A stretch of 64,000 nucleotides of DNA from Pseudomonas sp. ICMP 561 (GTDB lineage Bacteria; Pseudomonadota; Gammaproteobacteria; Pseudomonadales; Pseudomonadaceae). The DNA is taken from positions 186,001-250,000 of the forward strand of contig NZ_LKBT01000023.1 in the NCBI RefSeq assembly GCF_002699985.1. The letters run 5' to 3'. Shown here piece after piece: positions 61,707 to 64,000 of the stretch (within the stretch, counting starts at the first letter, position 1; each line of letters begins with the position of its first letter). The notes under the pieces were generated by a model. That model saw only the letters and a program-made list of their open reading frames with translations. It made no database searches and was not told where the DNA came from. The position numbers were made by a program, and so were the translations under genes.

Positions 61707-61852
61707 GGGTGTGGAAGACCGGTCATAGGAACCCGGCGCACCCGAAAGTGCCCCAGCGCACAGCCGCCATAACACAACAGTCGCAGACATTACTGTCTCC
61801 GATTGCTGGTATGAGCTTTGCGTTCCTATAACCAATCCGGGCTTCCACACCC
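61707..61852. promoter_or_regulatory. Inverted repeat in the leader region of the MFKITPNPP gene
   Basis: GGGTGTGGAAG (61707-61717) and ATAGGAAC (61725-61732) recur inverted as GTTCCTAT (61822-61829) and CTTCCACACCC (61842-61852). The two composite motifs lie about 90 bp apart and both face inward. No other gene is visible between 61637 and the 4.5S promoter. Confidence 0.45.
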
Positions 61853-61969
61853 GATCGCTGATGTGCAGCGACGGCGCGACTATAAGCCCCGATCCCGAGC
61901 GCTGCAACCCACCCAACCCCCGTCACACAAGTGCTTGAGCCCTATCGGATTTTTATCCGGCCTTACGGG

Positions 61970-61997
61970 TTGTAACTTCGCTCAAGACCGGTACAAT
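61970..61997 (+). promoter_or_regulatory. Sigma-70-type promoter of the 4.5S RNA gene
   Basis: TTGTAA (61970-61975) and TACAAT (61992-61997), spacing 16 bp. The transcript would start near 62004, giving a leader of about 25 nt that must be removed from the mature RNA, as RNase P does for E. coli 4.5S. Confidence 0.55.
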
Positions 61998-62029
61998 GGC
62001 GCGGCTCGCCGACAGGTGAGTGTCGTTAT

Positions 62030-62142
62030 GGTGACCCCATCGGTCCCCCCGCAACGATTACCCGTGAACCTGGTCAGATCCGGAAGGAAGCAGCCACAGC
62101 GGGAACATTGTGTGCCGGGGTGTGGCTGATGGGGTTACCACC
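62030..62142 (+). ncRNA. ffs: 4.5S RNA (signal recognition particle RNA, small bacterial type)
   Basis: About 113 nt. The universally conserved apical domain is present: GGTCAGATCCGGAAGGAAGC with the GGAA tetraloop, then AGCAGCC opposite it. The base of the hairpin pairs GGTGACCCCATC (62030-62041) with GATGGGGTTACC (62128-62139). With Ffh it forms the SRP that delivers membrane proteins to FtsY. Ends are estimated from pairing. A short T-run (CTTTTAG) follows at about 62146. Confidence 0.9.
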
Positions 62143-62738
62143 TATCTTTTAGTCCTTGAGCCTTCAAGGATTCGCAGCAAAAATCCTCTAAGTGTGGCAG
62201 CGTTCCGGTACAGCTCAGTGGTGAACGTTCTTGGGGCATAGCATCGCCAAGCTAATAGTTTCCAGTCGATAAGGATCAAGAAAGACTTATCGCGCCGTTG
62301 CCGAGTGATACGTTTTCTTTTTGAGAACCTATCTAAGCAGTGGCATCCCGGTTTTGAGATTGCCTCCGAAATTGTGGGTCAACACAATGTTGGTGATATG
62401 TGCTTGCCGAAGTCACTTTGAGCTGTTCAAACAGGTATCCACTGATGCTCTAGCAGGTTCCCTTGGCCTCTGCTTAAGCGAGAAGTGCGTCGACAAATCG
62501 CACCTCCTTAGCATCTGCGATAACGAATCTCCTCATGGGCCTGTCGACATCTGCATACATGAGTATGTTTTTCCGCCCTAGGCAGAACCACCTTGCGACC
62601 CTGCGGAGTATTCGAGAGCGCGGCTAATACAAAGGCATCAGAATTTCTCTCTCCCGAAATAGCTCCCTCAGAAGTGTCATGTGGACATCGCTTGGCCCTT
62701 ACAGTAGGTTGGCCCACGAAAATCATGGAGGACCGCCT
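62143..62738. other. Non-coding or degenerate stretch after ffs
   Basis: 596 bp, visibly less GC-rich than its surroundings. An 86-codon open frame at 62321-62581 has no ribosome-binding site and irregular composition, so it is not called. No repeat, tRNA or promoter that I can support, apart from the ribosome-binding site of the next gene. Confidence 0.5.
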
Positions 62739-63134
62739 ATGGGCTTGTTCACGGGCATTAAAAGCACGTTCAAAAAAACTGAAGCCGCCGTTGTTGTTCG
62801 GAATCTTCTGGAGCTTCAGGTACGCGTGGGTTTCTTCCACTCAGATCCAGCAAAGGTCGCTAACTCATTGGTTGCGGCAGTGTGGGACCAGAAGCCAGAT
62901 ATGTTTGACGGGGCGTTCGGACAGCGCCCACATAAACTGTCGGTAGCCGCCGTTGCCCTTGCGAGCGGTATAGAAAACATGGAAGAAGAAAACCCCGATC
63001 GGGCGGGTTTAGCAATCTCACTAGCGAATTTGCTCTCGGAGATTGAGGTTAACGGCCGCTTTTACCCCCTCAATGGAATTGATGAAGAGTTGCTCGGCAT
63101 CGCCGTTGTAGTATTCAATGGCTTAGGCTACTAA
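62739..63134 (+). CDS. Hypothetical protein in an AT-richer island
   Basis: 131 residues. ATG 62739 has GGAGG 7 bp upstream; the frame is open further 5' but without a start signal. The start MGLFTGIKSTFKKTEAAVVV is amphipathic; the rest is soluble and alpha-helical with alternating Ala/Val/Leu (LSVAAVALASGIENMEEENPDRAGLAISLANLLSEI). No family recognised. Codons are less GC-biased than in neighbouring genes, which with the poor flanks suggests acquired DNA. Confidence 0.65.
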   Translation: MGLFTGIKSTFKKTEAAVVVRNLLELQVRVGFFHSDPAKVANSLVAAVWDQKPDMFDGAFGQRPHKLSVAAVALASGIENMEEENPDRAGLAISLANLLSEIEVNGRFYPLNGIDEELLGIAVVVFNGLGY

Positions 63135-63436
63135 TCGCCACCGGCCACAAGCTAAGGTCTTACTCTCGTACGTAGGGGGCAGCATGACTTTAATTGAGGA
63201 TGGAGTATTTTCTGAGCGAAGAAGCCCATATCTCTAGCGCATCTATTCGTGAGAATAATGCGGCTTATCTCGTCTTGCTTCATGCTGTCCCGCCACTATG
63301 TTTATTACTTAAGAGTCGTGGTGCCTGATGTCATTTGTCCTTGGTTCTCTCGACGAGAAACAGGGGGTTGGCTTTCGGCATTAGTATGTGCCGCCTTGTC
63401 GTAAGGCAAGCACGCATCTGCTCCGGGCTCAATCTC
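63135..63436. other. Gene-poor stretch between the unknown gene and the amidase
   Basis: 302 bp of lower GC with no supported gene. A 17-codon ORF (ATG 63184) has a GGGGGC before it but no similarity; it is not called as a gene. Confidence 0.45.
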
Positions 63437-64000
63437 CTAAACATAGATCTGCTTCGTCACCTTCTTCGGAAAATACCTGTCCACCAACGCATACAGCGCT
63501 GCCGCTGTTTCAGCATCCACCACGCCGTCATATTTTTGCGGGCGGAAATGCAGCTGGAATGCCCGGATCAGGTTTTTGTACCCACTGTCAGTCATCGCCG
63601 CAGTTGGGTCATACCCGTAACGGCCTAGTTTGGCGATCATTTCGGCTTTGGCGGGCAGGGCGCTGCTGAACTGCGTTTGATAATTTTGTTTGGTTGCTTC
63701 GTCATACCACGCGCCGATTCCGGCATCGTGAAGTTCTTTCCAGGGGAAGGCGGCACCGGGATCGCTTTTACGGCCGATGGAGATGTCGCTGTGGCCGACG
63801 ACGTTAACCGGCGATATGTCCGGGTAACGCTGGAGGATGTTCTTTGCCAGCTCTTTGACTGCGTCTATTTGCGTGCAGTTATAGGGCGGGAAGGTGAAAA
63901 CGCCTTTGTCTTCGGTAGCCACATAAACGATTTCTACTCCAATGGCTGTGTCGTTCAAGTTGTAACGCTTCGCCCATTCGCTGACGCCTGCATGCCAGGC
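63437..64000 (-). CDS. AmiD-like N-acetylmuramoyl-L-alanine amidase, 5' part outside window
   Basis: At least 187 C-terminal residues; the frame runs off the window edge at 64000 (…AWHAGVSEWAKRYNL), so an internal TTG at 63958 is not the start. The Amidase_2 fold is seen in NDTAIGVEIV and VVGHSDISIGRKSDPGAAFPW, which hold the zinc His and the catalytic/ligand Asp of the HSD..DPG motif. A C-terminal peptidoglycan-binding domain follows (ALPAKAEMIAKLGRYGYD … FRPQKYDGVVDAETAAALYALV). It cleaves the MurNAc-L-Ala bond; a periplasmic or outer-membrane location like AmiD or AmpDh2 is probable but the signal peptide is not visible. Confidence 0.85.
   Translation of the reverse strand, partial: AWHAGVSEWAKRYNLNDTAIGVEIVYVATEDKGVFTFPPYNCTQIDAVKELAKNILQRYPDISPVNVVGHSDISIGRKSDPGAAFPWKELHDAGIGAWYDEATKQNYQTQFSSALPAKAEMIAKLGRYGYDPTAAMTDSGYKNLIRAFQLHFRPQKYDGVVDAETAAALYALVDRYFPKKVTKQIYV

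Noticed and set aside
62321..62581. 86-codon frame after the 4.5S gene
   Set aside because: No ribosome-binding site, irregular composition, no family resemblance.
63184..63237. 17-codon ORF between the unknown gene and the amidase
   Set aside because: Too short and without conservation evidence; only a purine-rich stretch before it.

Overview
The window reads as chromosomal DNA of a fluorescens/syringae-type Pseudomonas. The supporting evidence is the gene set (180-kDa NAD-glutamate dehydrogenase, aconitase B, erythronate-4-phosphate dehydrogenase, SbcCD, MoxR/Bat operon, a 4.5S RNA of pseudomonad type), high GC with GC-rich third codon positions, and many REP/REPIN palindromes of the kind common in this genus. 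The species cannot be named from the sequence. No phage, integrase, transposase, CRISPR array or tRNA was found.

Layout. 1-3.6 kb: a truncated MHS symporter, a fosmidomycin-resistance-type MFS exporter and a DUF1853 gene. 3.8-12.4 kb: NAD kinase and a metallophosphoesterase, then a tightly coupled three-gene unit (TPR-AAA+ ATPase, four-helix membrane protein, TPR protein with a C-terminal membrane anchor), then yeaC, a DUF2797 zinc protein and pepN. 12.8-17.6 kb: an omptin protease with intact catalytic residues and an exported YCF48-like propeller beside an RND/MMPL permease. 17.7-26.5 kb: a sugar-acid catabolic locus (FadR-type regulator, arabonate-type dehydratase, two ACS-family MFS importers, an AraD1/GguC-type protein, an exported lactonase), with palindromic operator candidates and an inverted repeat that would hide one ribosome-binding site. 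26.3-28.2 kb: small exported or membrane proteins and a GST. 28.2-33.1 kb: sbcC-sbcD. 33.3-40.1 kb: moxR-DUF58-DUF4381-batA-batB/C-batD on the minus strand. 40.3-41.2 kb: a 926-bp non-coding element built as a giant imperfect palindrome. 41.3-50.0 kb: a small unknown gene, gdhB, acnB. 50.1-57.9 kb: DUF1289, tusA, a 140-bp MITE-like element with a 4-bp target duplication, pdxB, an orphan zeta-toxin-like kinase, a small CxxC protein, an MsbA-type ABC exporter, ppnP, a DEDDh exonuclease and a periplasmic solute-binding protein. 58.0-64 kb: DUF2897, an ethanolamine-type permease with a sigma-54-like promoter, pyrF, a GNAT acetyltransferase, a small gene with a coupled 18-residue leader ORF, the 4.5S RNA gene, an AT-richer stretch with one unknown gene, and the C-terminal part of an AmiD-like amidase.

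Most genes are housekeeping or conserved pseudomonad genes. The parts that stand out are the AAA+/membrane/TPR triad at 5.8-8.5 kb (best candidate for an undescribed system), the palindromic elements at 40.3-41.2 kb and 51.0-51.1 kb, the control region at 20.4-20.6 kb, and the leader-ORF gene at 61.3-61.6 kb.
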